Below are positions 22,767 through 34,845 of a stretch of DNA of 64,000 bases, piece after piece (position 1 is the first letter of the stretch; each line of letters opens with the position of its first letter). Source of the DNA: Fusarium oxysporum f. sp. lycopersici 4287. Its lineage: Eukaryota; Ascomycota; Sordariomycetes; Hypocreales; Nectriaceae. Location: assembly GCF_000149955.1 (NCBI RefSeq), contig NC_030986.1, positions 2,758,084-2,822,083 on the forward strand, given 5' to 3'. Under the pieces are notes generated by a model. That model had not been told where the DNA came from and made no database searches. It saw nothing but the letters and a program-made list of their open reading frames with translations. Made by a program: the position numbers and the translations under genes.

Positions 22767-24534
22767 ACTGCAAAAAGCATTCAACGGGAAGGTATCATGG
22801 CATAGCACTGTATGGCGTTTTGGCTTGAGTTATTAACGATGGGTTCTTTTCATTACTCTTCATCATTGTCTTGTATCATACTGCGCCAGGCGGTAGCATG
22901 GGTCTGGGCGGGATTCCAGAACTCTTTGGATGGATAATGATACCATGTACCTATGTAATTGTAGTTTGAGATTTGTTTGAGCCGCAGCATAGAATTGGTT
23001 GGGGGTGACGAACAGACTAGAAAGTTAAAAAGGCATGGATAACATAGAACAAAAGAATACATTGGAAACCACCTCATTGAAATGGTTGAGTGCCATGGCT
23101 CCTTGTCGAATAGACCTTTCGTTACCTCATAGCTTTTTACACTCGCGGAAATTTCATAGAGTCTAGCAGAGTCGATAACAGTCGAGAACCCTGTCAGCCT
23201 ACCTAGCCAGATGCAATGTGCCCTTGCATTATTTTGATGATATCAAAAGCATCTCTACATATATTGCAACCTAGGATTCGTCGGCCTCACCCCACGACAA
23301 GGTTCCACTAAGGAACGTGTCTGTCGCGTCATGGCCAGCAGTGGCGTCTGCACCGGATCCATCCGCGCCGCATGTTAGACTAATCCTATGGATGTGGTTG
23401 GCAAGGAACACTGCATCAGGTAGAGAATGCTGTGTTTCGCGTCCGTTCTGTATGATGGCATAAAAACTGACAGCCCGGAAACAGTCAGATACTCGGAGGT
23501 AGTAAAAGCACAGGGCAACGGTAGTCCAGCTGTGATTCTGGCAGCCTCGACGACAGAATGCACTCAGCTGGCCGTTTCCGCTAGTCGCCAGGCCTGTCAC
23601 TTTTTACCATCCATGATCCAGGCATTTGGCAGGAAATGTGAGCCAAGCTCGTCGAGACTTTAACCAAGCTTTTCTTGGCGGTGCGATGTTCTACAAAGCC
23701 TTGGCATCTGCAGGCTGACAATCTGGGTAGGGCAGATTCGAGATGCCGTACATGACTGTACTAATATGAGAGATCAAGTCATATGCCCAATTGACAGAAA
23801 TTTCATCTTCAATCGGGGGATGTGCTTTGCATTGAGGATTTCATAGTCATGCCCACTTCGCATGTTTTCGCCGCGCCTGAAAATGGTTGCTCTTATCCCA
23901 ACAAGCTCCAACCGTTTCTCCATCTTGCTCGACACCGTTCGGGAGGCGCTAGGGACCACTACGGGGACCTCTGCAGCCGCTAGGAAGGTACCTTTCCAAT
24001 TGGCTCTTTCACCCCCTCCCGTCCATCCCGCGATTGCAAACCTTCTATCATGCTGGCTTACAGGTACTAAGGCAGTGCTAGTTAGTGCCCAGTAGGTACT
24101 GAGTATCGTCCGTCACTTCTACTTGCTGCCGCTACCGCCGCCATCCATCTCCGCCTCCACGACCCAATATTCGTCATTCGCTCACTCAGGTCACATTTTC
24201 TGCCTCAACTCATCTATAGTGTATAGTATTTGTATTTCTGATTGGGTTTATTGTTTTTCATATTCTCGGCCGATTTCTTGGATGTCGATCTCGCACCCTC
24301 TCGTACCCCTCCTGCAGGCTTAGAACACGCAGCCGCAACCGCCGCCGACGCGCCCACAGATTGAAACGCCTCTGCTTCAACGTTTGTAACCGCCGCATAC
24401 ATATAATTCAACGGCTTCCCGATAAGACTTAAAAAATAATCCAGAGCAAGAGGCTGTGAGCTCTCGCTCCAAGGATTGCGACGTCGGTTTTCTGAGCTCG
24501 ACGTCGCTCTCGACCTCGGATCCTGGTCCTTCTT
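22767..24534. other. Intergenic, arrestin promoter and leader
   Basis: 1.77 kb downstream of CDC6 and upstream of the arrestin. A minus-strand frame at 23271-23600 and a short one at 23774-23959 look mildly coding but match nothing I know and could not be joined into a gene. The last 400 bp are C/T-rich. Confidence 0.4.
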
Positions 24535-27157
24535 ATGCCTTTGGCACCACGTCTGGGAATGGGCCGCCGGTCGAGATCTTCTCCCTCGCTCTCCAATCCC
24601 ACAGGAGCTCCTGGTCCTACGAACTCTAACGTTCCAAATACGCCTACGAACCTCGAGATATCTTCTCCTGCTGAGTCTGCTGGCTCAGCGACCTCTCCCG
24701 CCCCGCGGGCTACCTCCCCCACCGCATCTACCACCTCTTCTACGCGCCCAAGATTTCTTTCGCGCCTGAGCCTCCCTCTCTCGCTCCCTTTGCGCAATCG
24801 GAATCGCAATATCACCGACTTTCATATTCGTGCTGAGGAACCACACCGTCGATACAGTGCTGGCGACAATGTCCGTGGTGCTGTCGTCATAGTCGTCGTA
24901 AAACCTGTTCGCATTACTCATTTAACCGTATCGCTACACGGATATGTCCGTGTCTTAAAAGATCCGACTTCGGTCGCAAAAGCGCAAGGAAGTATCGTAC
25001 TACCGCAGAATGGGGACTCGGCGCGCCCACGATATCACGGCAATGGTCTCGCAAGCCTTTTCCAAGACGAGCAGGTATTAAGCGGCGAGGGGAGGCTGGA
25101 ACCTGGCAGATACGAGTTTGGGTTCGACCTACTGTTTCCTGACAAAGGACTTCCAAGCAGTATTGACGTAGGTTTACTGCTTTCCTCAATTATTCTCCCG
25201 TCACTAATTTACCATGCAGTTCGAGCGAGGGACCGTTTCATATATGGTAACAGCCACGCTAACTCGACCAACATCGATTGCCCCAACATCATCATGCGAG
25301 CGAAAAGTTATGTTAGTAGAGGATGTGGATGTTGGACTGCTGCCTGTCCCTCGGCCGCGCACCATCTTCTTGGAACCGATATCGAAACGAAATCGTAGGA
25401 GAAAGTCTATGGTGATGGACAAATCAACTGCAGCTCCCTCCGAGATCAACGAATTCAATTCGGAGCAAGATCCTTTGGAAACACCAACGGAAGACCTTCG
25501 TGAGCAGGTGACGAATCCGAGAAGTCCAATACAGAGCGATATGCGAAGCGAAATCAGCGGCGAAAGTGGCGTCAGCAACAGCACAAGCTTGAGTAGGCCG
25601 GAAGCCGCGCTGTCCCAGGTCGGGACACTCACATCGGCTAAGCAACAGGCAGTTGATAAAAAGACGATTACCGCGACAGTTGAGCTGCTGAAGGGCGGTT
25701 GCTTACCGGGTGATGCTGTCTCCGTGCGGGTCACGGTTCAACATACTAAAAGGGTGAAGAGCATGACTGGTGTGATTGTAACACTCCTCAGACAAGGCAA
25801 AATCGACAGCAACCCACCGAGTGCTCTGTTTGACGAGACTTTAAGTCGTGACGATGTGGCTCGCATTGATAAGGAGGATGTGTTTCCACGATCTCGGACC
25901 GGTTTGGGTGGTCTTTCGTTGACATCTTCGAGTTCTACAAGCATATTCCGTAAGGACCTTGACCAGAACATAGCACCACTAATCATCGACCCTAACACCA
26001 TGCAAACGTCGGTCACCGTGACCGTTAAGCTACCTGACGACTCCTTTCCGACAATTAAAGGTGTGCCTGGAGAGATGATCAGCTTCAAGTATGTGGTTGA
26101 AGTAGTTGTTGACCTTGGTGGGAGACTGTCAAATCAAATGCAAACTGGCCCAGCCAGATTCGGACCTTATGGCCATGGAAGTGCAGACAATCATACATAC
26201 GGGCCAAGAAGAGGCGCTAATATTGCAGACACTTCTCAGATGCGCCATGAAAAGGGCGTTATCGCGGTATCGATGGAAACAGTCGTTGGCACAACTGATT
26301 CATCTCGCGGTAAGAAAAAGTCGAGAGCTTCGCCCACTTCGCGAAGCGTACAGATTCTTGAAAGCGACGAAGAAGAGGTCCTAGGCCAAGAACCAAATTA
26401 CGCCGACGATCCTCCCCTTGAGCCATACTCGAACAGCACGCCACTCTCGCCTGGTGGTTATTTTCCATCACAGGCCAATGGGAGCCGACTTCCAACGATC
26501 CCTTCTCATCCTCCGCAGCCATATTCACAACTGGTTCCGGTGCAACACCCGTCGCTCTGGCCTCAAGACGTTGCTGGGACAAATTTAAGCGGCCCTGTTC
26601 ATTCTCCTGCCGCGCCTTCATACATCCCATCTCCGGAGATACTTAATCAGAACAATCTTTCCGAGAAGGAGAGGATTAGGCAAGCAGAAACACGACTTTT
26701 ACCAAGCCAACCGCCGGAAGCGGGCCCATCAACAAGTCATGATGACGAAGATATATATGATGCAGAGGATACGCCCCGTGTTCCTGATCTTGGTGGTGGC
26801 TTTGTTCCAAGTGCTCCCAACGCTCCAAGTGCCCCTGATGCGGGACCTTCGGCCCCTACAGAAGACGATGTTGACTTGCCAACAGTGCTTCTCCCAGGGG
26901 TTGTTGAAGACAAACAGGAACTCGAACGTCAACGGCTTTTGAACGAAGCCAGTGCGCCGCCAGATGTTCCTGAGGACATGCAACGACGAGCGGACGAAGG
27001 CCCATCGAGGGAGGTGGAAGCTGATGCGGAAGCAAGCGCTCCAAGTGCCCCAGTGGTGGATGATTATGATGATTTTCCAGGTTATGGATCTAGTGCGGGA
27101 CCTTCTGGGACTTCGAGGCATGTCGATGGAGAGCAGCTGCCAGCCTACCAAAGATAA
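24535..27157 (+). CDS. Alpha-arrestin-like trafficking adaptor with PSAP and LPxY motifs
   Basis: Exons 24535-25167 and 25220-27157 (52-nt intron) encode 856 aa. The arrestin N-like domain begins near residue 95 (FHIRAEEPHRRYSAGDNVRG, ITHLTVSLHGYVRVL, LEPGRYEFGFDLLFP, FERGTVSYMVTATL). An arrestin C-like domain lies at about 360-510 (VELLKGGCLPGDAVSVRV, VTVKLPDDSFPTIKG, ISFKYVVEVVVDL). The tail is Pro/Ser-rich and disordered with four PSAP tetrapeptides (residues 741, 747, 754, 819) and a terminal LPAY (851-854). Fungal alpha-arrestins recruit the Rsp5/HulA ubiquitin ligase to cargo; PalF/Rim8 joins pH sensors to ESCRT. Whether this is PalF or another arrestin is not settled from sequence. The N-terminus (about 90 residues) is Ser/Pro-rich. 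Confidence 0.85.
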
Positions 27158-27832
27158 GCTGGTGTACGTAGAGGCGTGTGTATTGCATAGGCGTATGAGT
27201 GTATGGGATATGATGGGTATGCTATATAATTTGCTGGCGCATAGGTGGGAACCCTAGCGTTTGGATATATGATGAAAGTCAAATCATGATAAAGTTGTTA
27301 CTGCCTGTACCAACAAATAACAATAATTATTATTGAGGATGAAGATTAGCTTTGAGCTGAAGTTATTTCTTGTACGAAGTTCCAGTCATTGATTTCATTA
27401 GGAAATCAGGATCTACTATCCAACTCTGGAGATATTCATACAATGATATACAAAGAGGGTCACCAGTACCGTGAAGTCAGTGCCAGGCAACTCGCCTTCG
27501 AGGTCATCGGTCATCTCGAGGTTGCAGGACGAAGAAAAGTCCCAAACCCCTGCAGCATGTTGCATATCTTCGATCTAAGATTGATGAACAGCAATCCACC
27601 CCCTAGTCGAATGCGAAAAACTTGCTTGACACATCACTCCAAGAGGAAGCTCCAGGCCTGAATCCACTCCCATTATAAGATGCTATCGTCAATTAAAACC
27701 ATGCGAGTATCTTCAAAGCAGCGCTCATGATACATCGGTCAAGTCTGGTCACATATTTATCTTATCTATCATGTCAAGAGAACCTGGGTGGTACCCAAGC
27801 AATGCCACCAGGACTTTTTCGTTTCTGTCTAT
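27158..27832. other. Convergent intergenic region arrestin / JAC1
   Basis: 675 bp between convergent stop codons. No feature is recognised. Confidence 0.55.
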
Positions 27833-28615
27833 TTAATGCTGCAGCACAACATGATGGCCCCTCTCCCAGTTATCCAAACTTTCCTTGATATTGACCCAAT
27901 AGCGCAGACGCACAGCCTCATGTTTCGCAGCCTCGATATCATCATGCTGAAACGCGCGCTCGAGTACCTGTTCACTCTCCGCAATGCGTGCATCGTTCGC
28001 GGCACGAGGTTCGTCTAGATCTTCCTCGTGCTCGGCATCCTCAATCTCCTCGCGCGCCTCAAGCACAAGCATTAATAGTTCTGGCTCTTCCACCTTGAGG
28101 GTCTCATCGTTGGCGACGTCGACACCTCGAAGAGAGAGTAGATATTGTGCTCGCAGAAGAGGGTTAGAAAGCGTCTTATAAGCCTCATTTATGAGCGCTG
28201 ACATGGCCTCGGCACGAGCTTTGTCCTGAGCAGGATGCATATCCGGATGAGCCCGGGCTTGCAGACGGAGAAACTCACGGCGCAACGCGCGAGTATCGAT
28301 GGGAAAGTGTCCTGCCGGAGGAGGACCATCGGGAAGCGTCTCAGGGAAGAGGTCATAATGTGTCGAGGGTGGTGCACCGGACGAGGCCGGTTCTTGCTCG
28401 GCCTGCGCGGCACTAGATACGGCGCGGGCATGAGCTCTGTTCGTTGCTGGGCCCCGAACCGCCACTGCGAGAGCTACATGATGTCGTGTGGGCGTCGCTG
28501 CTACAGACGGTCGATGCGATGGCACAAGAGTTGAAGCTCGGCGAACTCGGAGTTGACACCGGACACAAAGCCGAGAAAGGTCGCGCACGGCGGGAGAAGT
28601 AACAGAGTGTCGCAT
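27833..28615 (-). CDS. JAC1: Mitochondrial Fe-S cluster J-protein co-chaperone (HscB/Jac1)
   Basis: One exon, 260 aa. Jac1/HscB brings the Isu1 scaffold to the Hsp70 Ssq1 (or Ssc1) for iron-sulfur cluster transfer in the mitochondrial matrix. A J domain is visible from residue 85 (THYDLFPETL, FPIDTRALRREFLRLQ) with the HPD motif at H123-D125 and MSALINEAYKTLSNPLLRAQYLLSLRG after it. The C-terminal HscB oligomerisation domain follows (EEPELLMLVLEAREEIEDAE, RLRYWVNIKESLDNW). The first 70 residues are rich in Arg, Ala and Ser and poor in acidic residues, as in a mitochondrial presequence. It is divergent from the cytochrome b2-like gene, with 745 bp between starts. Confidence 0.93.
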   Translation of the reverse strand: MRHSVTSPAVRDLSRLCVRCQLRVRRASTLVPSHRPSVAATPTRHHVALAVAVRGPATNRAHARAVSSAAQAEQEPASSGAPPSTHYDLFPETLPDGPPPAGHFPIDTRALRREFLRLQARAHPDMHPAQDKARAEAMSALINEAYKTLSNPLLRAQYLLSLRGVDVANDETLKVEEPELLMLVLEAREEIEDAEHEEDLDEPRAANDARIAESEQVLERAFQHDDIEAAKHEAVRLRYWVNIKESLDNWERGHHVVLQH

Positions 28616-29360
28616 GCTTTTAGGGCACTGAAGAACAAAGGTCCGGAGAAAGAAGGTATGTAGGAGTGCACTGAAATGAATGAATCCGAGACAAGAAATT
28701 TTACTGATAAAAAATAGATGGCCGTTCCTGGCGAGTATAGCTTTGGAAGGCGTTTTCCCGATGGATGTCGTAATAAATCGTTAGCGCAAATTTGACCTCA
28801 TCGGTTGTGGCGCGCAAACGGCTTGATTTGTGGCGTTGGGTTGTCATGATGGGCTCTGTACCTTTACCTCTAGCGGGGCTCTTACCAGTGAAACCAATGT
28901 GTTGGGCGCCCTATCATAAGTACCTGTACAGACTCAACACGCTGCTCCATGTTTTTTCGGCCAAGGTCGCCGGTCATGATCGGGATCCAGTCCGACCCAA
29001 TGGCGGGCAACGTAATTGTACACAGCCTTGTATTTCGTGCCATGATGAGACTGAACAATGGATATCTCCATGTAAATTATATGAATCCTTGCTCATGAGA
29101 GCGTCCTTGTGATTCGAAGCCGCCCCATCAATTTCTCTTGGGCATTTAGTCACATTTCCGTATCAATTACATTCTCACAACATCTGCGTCCCACAAACCA
29201 CCCCCAAGGAAACCCCCAATTCTGAGAACCCAATTGGAGGCGGGACAGTATCTGCCGAGTCTGTAGATCAGTCAAACTGGTCTTGACATCTTTAATAGAC
29301 CATTTCGCGCCACATCTTTCCTCTTGCAACTCAATTGACTCGACTCTGCACATACACAGA
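28616..29360. other. Divergent promoter JAC1 / cytochrome b2-like gene
   Basis: 745 bp; short frames present have no ATG start or no domain content. No repeat or RNA gene is seen. Confidence 0.5.
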
Positions 29361-31025
29361 ATGGCCAAGGTTTTCGACGCGGCTGAAGGTATGAACAACG
29401 CCGATTGGAACTCAACAATGTTAACAGAGGGCGCAATAACTGACACACTCGCGATAGTGGCCAAACACAACACCCCGGAGAGCTGCTGGGTCATTCTCTA
29501 TGGCAAAGTCTACGATGTGACTGAGTTTCTTCCATCGCACCCCGGTGGTAAGAAGATCATCCTGAAGCTGGCGGGAAAGGATGCCACCGATGAATATGAT
29601 CCCGTTCACCCACCGGGAACCCTCGAGGAGAACCTCAAGCCCGAGAATATCCTCGGTGAAGTGAATCTTGAAACACTCACTGACTCCCAATCGACCGGCG
29701 AAAACACCACCACACAGTCCCGAGATAACCAGCCACCACCAATGGCATCACTCATGAATCTTGATGAGATCGAGGAGGAGGCTACCAAGCGCATTTCGAA
29801 AAAGGCTTGGGCATACTACTTTTCAGCCGCCGACGATCTATTTTCAAAAACGTACAACAACCATGTCTATAAAAATATACTTCTTAGGCCACGCGTATTT
29901 GTTGATTGTACAGCTTGCGATCTTTCAACCACATTGATTGGCAACAGAGTCGGGCTACCAATCTTTGTCGCCCCTGCTGCTATGGCCCGTCTAGCTCATC
30001 CCGATGGAGAACAAGGCATCGCCAAGGCATGCTCTCGATTCGGTGCCATGCAGATTGTGTCGAACAACGCGTCGATGACTCCTGAGCAAATCATCGAGGG
30101 CGCAAAGCCAGGCCAGACTTTTGGTTGGCAACTCTACGTCCAGAACCAGCGAGAGAAGAGCGAGGCTATGCTCAAGCGCATCAATTCTATGCGAGAGTAC
30201 TACAAATTTATCTGCCTGACCCTTGATGCGCCTGTTCCTGGTAAACGCGAGCTGGATGAGAAGCAAAACTTTGATTACTCTGAACCCAGTCCTGCCAGTG
30301 GTGAGAGCAAGCCCGGTGCTGGAGGTGTTGGTCAACAGCTGTTTTTCGGCACAGCGGCCGACTTGACTTGGAAGACAACTCTTCCCTGGCTAGCTGCTCA
30401 CACAGATCTACCCATCGTTCTCAAGGGTCTGCAGACTCATGAGGATGCTTATCTCGCAGCCAAGTATGCTCCTCAAGTAAAGGCCATCATCTTATCGAAC
30501 CACGGCGGTCGTGCTGCCGACACAGCCCCTCCAGCTATACACACACTTCTCGAAATCCGCAAATACTGCCCTGAGGTTCTGAGCAAGGTCCAAATATGGG
30601 TTGATGGAGGCATCAAGCGAGGAACAGATGTTGTAAAAGCATTGTGTCTGGGAGCCAGCGGAGTCGGTATTGGGCGAGGTGCTCTCTTTGGACTTGGCGC
30701 TGGTGGCCAAGCCGGCGTTGAGAGAACACTCGAGAGTAAGTTGAGCCTGTGATTTTGAGAATGCCCGAACCCCGGCTAACACATGCAAAACAGTCCTCGA
30801 GGCAGAAACAGCAACATGTATGCGACTACTCGGAGCCAAGAGTATCTCGGAGCTCGGACCTAAATTCGTAAGATTTCCCCATCTTTTCCCCAGACTCTGC
30901 TCCCCGTGGTTGGCGATCTCGACTAACTCGCTTGGCAGGTCAATGCTCGACAGGTGGAACGAGATATCTACGATGGGGATTCAGGGCTGGACCGTCAGGG
31001 CTTGTGGACAAAGTCTAAGCTGTAA
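29361..31025 (+). CDS. Cytochrome b2-like FMN-dependent 2-hydroxyacid dehydrogenase with C-terminal SKL
   Basis: Exons 29361-30735, 30794-30867 and 30939-31025 (introns 58 and 71 nt) encode 511 aa. A cytochrome b5 domain comes first, with haem ligands H60 (LPSHPGGKK) and H83 (YDPVHPPG). An FMN alpha-hydroxyacid dehydrogenase barrel follows: [45 protein letters not shown] (K355), SNHGGR (H381, R384) and [16 protein letters not shown]. This is the layout of L-lactate dehydrogenase (cytochrome) Cyb2. It differs in two ways: there is no mitochondrial presequence before the b5 domain, and the last residues are WTKSKL, a perfect type 1 peroxisomal signal created by the third exon. Substrate (lactate, glycolate or other) is undetermined. 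Confidence 0.92.
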
Positions 31026-33386
31026 AGTATGAAGCAGCAGGCGGCGATATCTTCATATGCCAGATGCAGCCTCGGCTTGGATACTAGATCTCCTTCAGTC
31101 TCCACTGCAATTACCAGGGAGCCCTGTTTCCCTAATCGAAGCGGCAACAGCGGGAGCTCTCGGGGAAGACGGCTTTGGTAATATGGTGGGCTGGCCAACA
31201 CCGTTGCCTCTGGGTAACATCGCGGGGATAGGGAAAAGTGAGGCATAAGAATCTCTCTGATGAAATCCTTCAACTTTTCCACAGTACTAATACATTTCGA
31301 AAACATTATTCCAAAGAATGAGTTTCTCTAAGAAATTGGGATGTTCTCACTGCAAGTAAAAAATTTACAATAGTAGTTCAGGATAAAACTGCCAAACTTT
31401 TGATTTCACCACTATCTAACCTTGCAGGGGGAATCGTGGCCCGCTTCGGAGGCAAAAGCAATGAGATCTGAAAGCTAAAATTGAGTAATCACGGAGGGGG
31501 AATAAGGAGAATGATACGATACTGTACGAAGGGCTGGCCGTAAATGTTAGCTGTGCCGAGGAGGCATCATGCGGCGCAGTTGGAATTGGTTTCTAGGGTT
31601 GCCTGGCGATGTGTGAACTAATGAAGTTTGGGTGTTTCAGGAAGAACATGTCATGGAAAAAGTCACGGAATTCTCTGTAGAGACAAGTACCGATCAGTTC
31701 TCTGTTAATCAATTTATCTTGCCCTGCAGTCATGGCGGAAATAATAAATAGATTCCACAAAGCCAAACTATGTAGTAGTGATTTGTGGTGACAATGCAGG
31801 GACAAGGGTTATCAAATCAAATCACACCCTGGGCTTAGAAAACTTGGAAACCAACCATACCATGAGAGGATGCCCGGCCGAGATGGTGTGTCACAGCCGG
31901 CCCTCCCAGAGGGCACATGGATAACTGAGCTGAACCCCTCTGCGCCGCTTGCTTCTCTTGGAGCCACTCCGAAGCTCAGGTGCCGCTTTCTAACGTGGCG
32001 TGTCGTGTCATTCATGCCAATCAGAATAAATTGGTTGGTTGTCATGACAAGCCACTGAACAACTTTAAATATTTGGTGCAATGTAGGAAGAGGGGTGTTA
32101 CGACCCATCAACGATATATGACAGACAATCCCAACCGTCAATGACGATGCATTTCCGTTGGACGAACATTCCAACTTCTGTTCGACCCGGTTGGGCTTAG
32201 TCTGCTTGCTGCTTGATGTTGATCGTCGAATTGAGAAAGGAGGGCGCAGGCTTCTGTGTTGGCCTAGCTGAAGGATGTTTCGTGATTCGTCGGTTTTAAT
32301 TAGCAACCTCAATTCTATGCCTGTCGCGTGCAAAGTTCTCTTCTCTCCGTTCGGCACATTCTTTTCGTGGATATTTTGACTCTATGAGCTCATCTTTCAG
32401 TTGGCATGGTGTCTCATCGTGGAAACACAGAGTAAGAAAAAGACGACTCCGTTTGATGATTCCTCAACGTCAACAACCTCAGCCACGTAAATTTGCTTAA
32501 CCAATTAGGGACGGCTCAGGAACACTTGCTAATCAAAAGTATCCTATATAGACCTTGCCACCAGACAATTCAAAAATGTATTGTTTAAAGCGGCGGCAGG
32601 GTTCAAGGAGGCTTCGATTTGTATCCAATGTGTTGTATCATGTGCCATGTCAAATCGGCCCAGTTTATGCCCATGCTTTGCCCTCAATCTGAGGGGTCCT
32701 TTCACAAACAAGCTTTGTTAAACTAGGGAAAGAGAGCAAGGTTGTCTGAGCGATCCGCGATCCTGCGTGTATGCAGCAGAAGATGGAGGGCGTGCCGGGC
32801 ATCGTCCGGGTTAATCAGCGCGGTTTGGCGACGTCGGACAATAGACACAGAGACTGCAAGAAGATACCCCATGTACATGTGGTGCTTCCAGGAGATTCAC
32901 AAGCTGCCGAGGAACAATGGATATAACGGACCAGGAGCCTAAGAAGCAGGAGGGCTTGACCAGGGTCTTTCAATCGAAGGAAGCATCCCCTCTCCACCCC
33001 CAACCCATGCGGGGCAAACCTGGGGAATAGCGCCGTGTCGCTCATCGGACACTTGCCTGATTGGGCAGTCAATGCCCGGGTACAGATGCAAAGGGACTCG
33101 GATCATGGCGATCTAGTCCCGCCAAGGTTGAAGGCTGCATAGATTATTTGTGGGTGTCGTTACTTCCTTCTTGTTTCGCCGCAAGGTTTGCAGATTGCCA
33201 GTTCGACCGAGTAGGTGAACCCTGGTGGAAATACTTAAATTCGGCCATTGTTCCCTCTTCATCGCCATTTGGTGTATGTTGAAGATTGGCTTGTTCTTCA
33301 CTTCCACGACGTCGGACCTGTCCTGTCTTGTTACAACACCCCTTTCACACCCCTAATTATCCTTTCTTTCCTATCATCAGGTCAAC
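31026..33386. other. Gene-poor interval
   Basis: 2.36 kb between the dehydrogenase and the DUF3712 gene. The longest frame (31812-32357, minus, 181 codons) has no ATG at its head and no recognisable domain, so I do not call it. The final 150 bp hold a pyrimidine-rich leader for the next gene. Confidence 0.45.
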
Positions 33387-34528
33387 ATGTCGGAAAAGAA
33401 CGACGTCACCCAGACCGAGAATGGGACTGTCCCCAGGTCCAAGAAGCGAACTTGCGCGAGACACTGCAAACGCTTCTGGTGGGTTTATCTCATTATTCTC
33501 TGCGTCATTGTTGTCATCGTGGTTCCTGTGATGTGAGTTGCAAGCCGCTGTTCTTTCAAGCGTCCATTGCAGAACTGACTTTACCCCTTAGAATTCTTGT
33601 CGCTGTCCCGAAGATTGCACAAAGTAAGATCAACGAAGCCAAGTTGGAAATCCAATCCGTTCGAATTCTTGACACCGAGAGTGACGCCTATCTCATGGAA
33701 ATCGATTCTTCTATCACAACCGATGGCAAGATCCATGCCAAGGTTGATCCTTTTGAGGCTGATATGTATCTCGAGGATTGGCCAGCACATGTGGCGTTTG
33801 CTACCGTGAAGATGCCAGAGACCAACAGCAACAAACACCAGGTCGTCAATGTGAGCCAGCAGGTCACAATCACCGACATGGAGGAGTTCACTCGTTTCAA
33901 CGTCTGGTTCCACAACAATGAGACAGTCCGTGTCACCGTATACGGAAAGACGAAAGTGAAGCCAAGCGGTCTATCGCGCAAGTACGGCGTCACCTTCAAG
34001 AAGACATTGGAACTCAAGGGTCTTAACCATTTCGCTGGCACTGAAGTCAACGACGGCCACATCGGCTTTGGTAGTGGTAAAGACGGACCCAACTTCAACG
34101 GCACCACCACGATTCCAAACGCTTCCGTGTTCACACTAGATAATGTAAGCTATCGTTCACAGTCGATGCATTTGCCAAACTAATCGTGAATTCAGGGCAA
34201 CGTCACCTTCACAAATTTTGTTGGAGATATTGAAGTCGGCACCCTGACGATTCCAAACTTGGTGCTCAAGCCAGGTGACAACGTCGTCAACATCACCGCC
34301 AGCATGAACCAGAGTATTATACTCAACGCCGTCCAGCAAGAGCCCTACTGCAAAACAGGCATCCTCCCCTTCAAGTTACTGGGCAAGTCGGTCATCAACC
34401 ATGGTGAAAATCTTACCTATTTCGCCGCAGCACTGGCGAGTTCAAATCAAACAGTTGAAATCGATATTGGTGCCATTTTGAAGAAGGACCTCGACTATGA
34501 GGTCAAGTGCCAGAGCAAGAATGATTAA
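33387..34528 (+). CDS. DUF3712 single-pass membrane protein
   Basis: Exons 33387-33532, 33592-34144 and 34196-34528 (introns 59 and 51 nt) give 343 aa. A basic cytosolic N-terminus (RSKKRTCARHCKRF) precedes one membrane helix at about residues 33-55 (WWVYLIILCVIVVIVVPVII, interrupted by the first intron). The rest is a beta-rich extracytoplasmic domain of the fungal DUF3712 family, related to LEA-2/AsmA-like lipid-handling folds: DTESDAYLMEIDSSIT, FEADMYLED, NHFAGTEV, GTLTIPNLVLKPGDNVVNI. Several N-x-S/T sites fit passage through the secretory pathway. Family members are thought to sit at the vacuole or other endomembranes; function is unknown. It is convergent with the HCNGP-type gene. Confidence 0.82.
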
Positions 34529-34845
34529 TCGCAGAATTCATTGGGATTTTGGGCTGCATGCCCTGTGTGCATGGAAGCAACAGAAAGGTCATGAATTATG
34601 CAATTCTGGTGGCGATGGATGATGTACGCCGTCGGGTCGATTAATGTAAAGCTATGAGGAGGTGGTGGTTTGACCAAAGGCGCGGGCGGTTATAATGATA
34701 CCTTTGATGCGAGTCACCCTGTGTCCAACAGGTCTCTGAATAAAAACTTCCGGCTCTCCATCTCGTGAGTGTGATGTCTGCTTGTCATTTTCCTCGGCAA
34801 AGTGCTGTCGCTGCGATCATATGTTGTGACCTGGCGCCTTCATTC
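34529..34845. other. Convergent 3' flanks DUF3712 / HCNGP
   Basis: 317 bp between convergent stop codons; no feature seen. Confidence 0.55.

Noticed and set aside
23271..23600. Minus-strand frame of 109 codons downstream of CDC6
   Set aside because: Part of it reads like protein, but there is no ATG, no matching upstream exon and no known family; left as intergenic.
31812..32357. 181-codon minus-strand open frame in the interval after the cytochrome b2-like gene
   Set aside because: It begins with GTG, has no domain or signal, and its composition is not coding-like.
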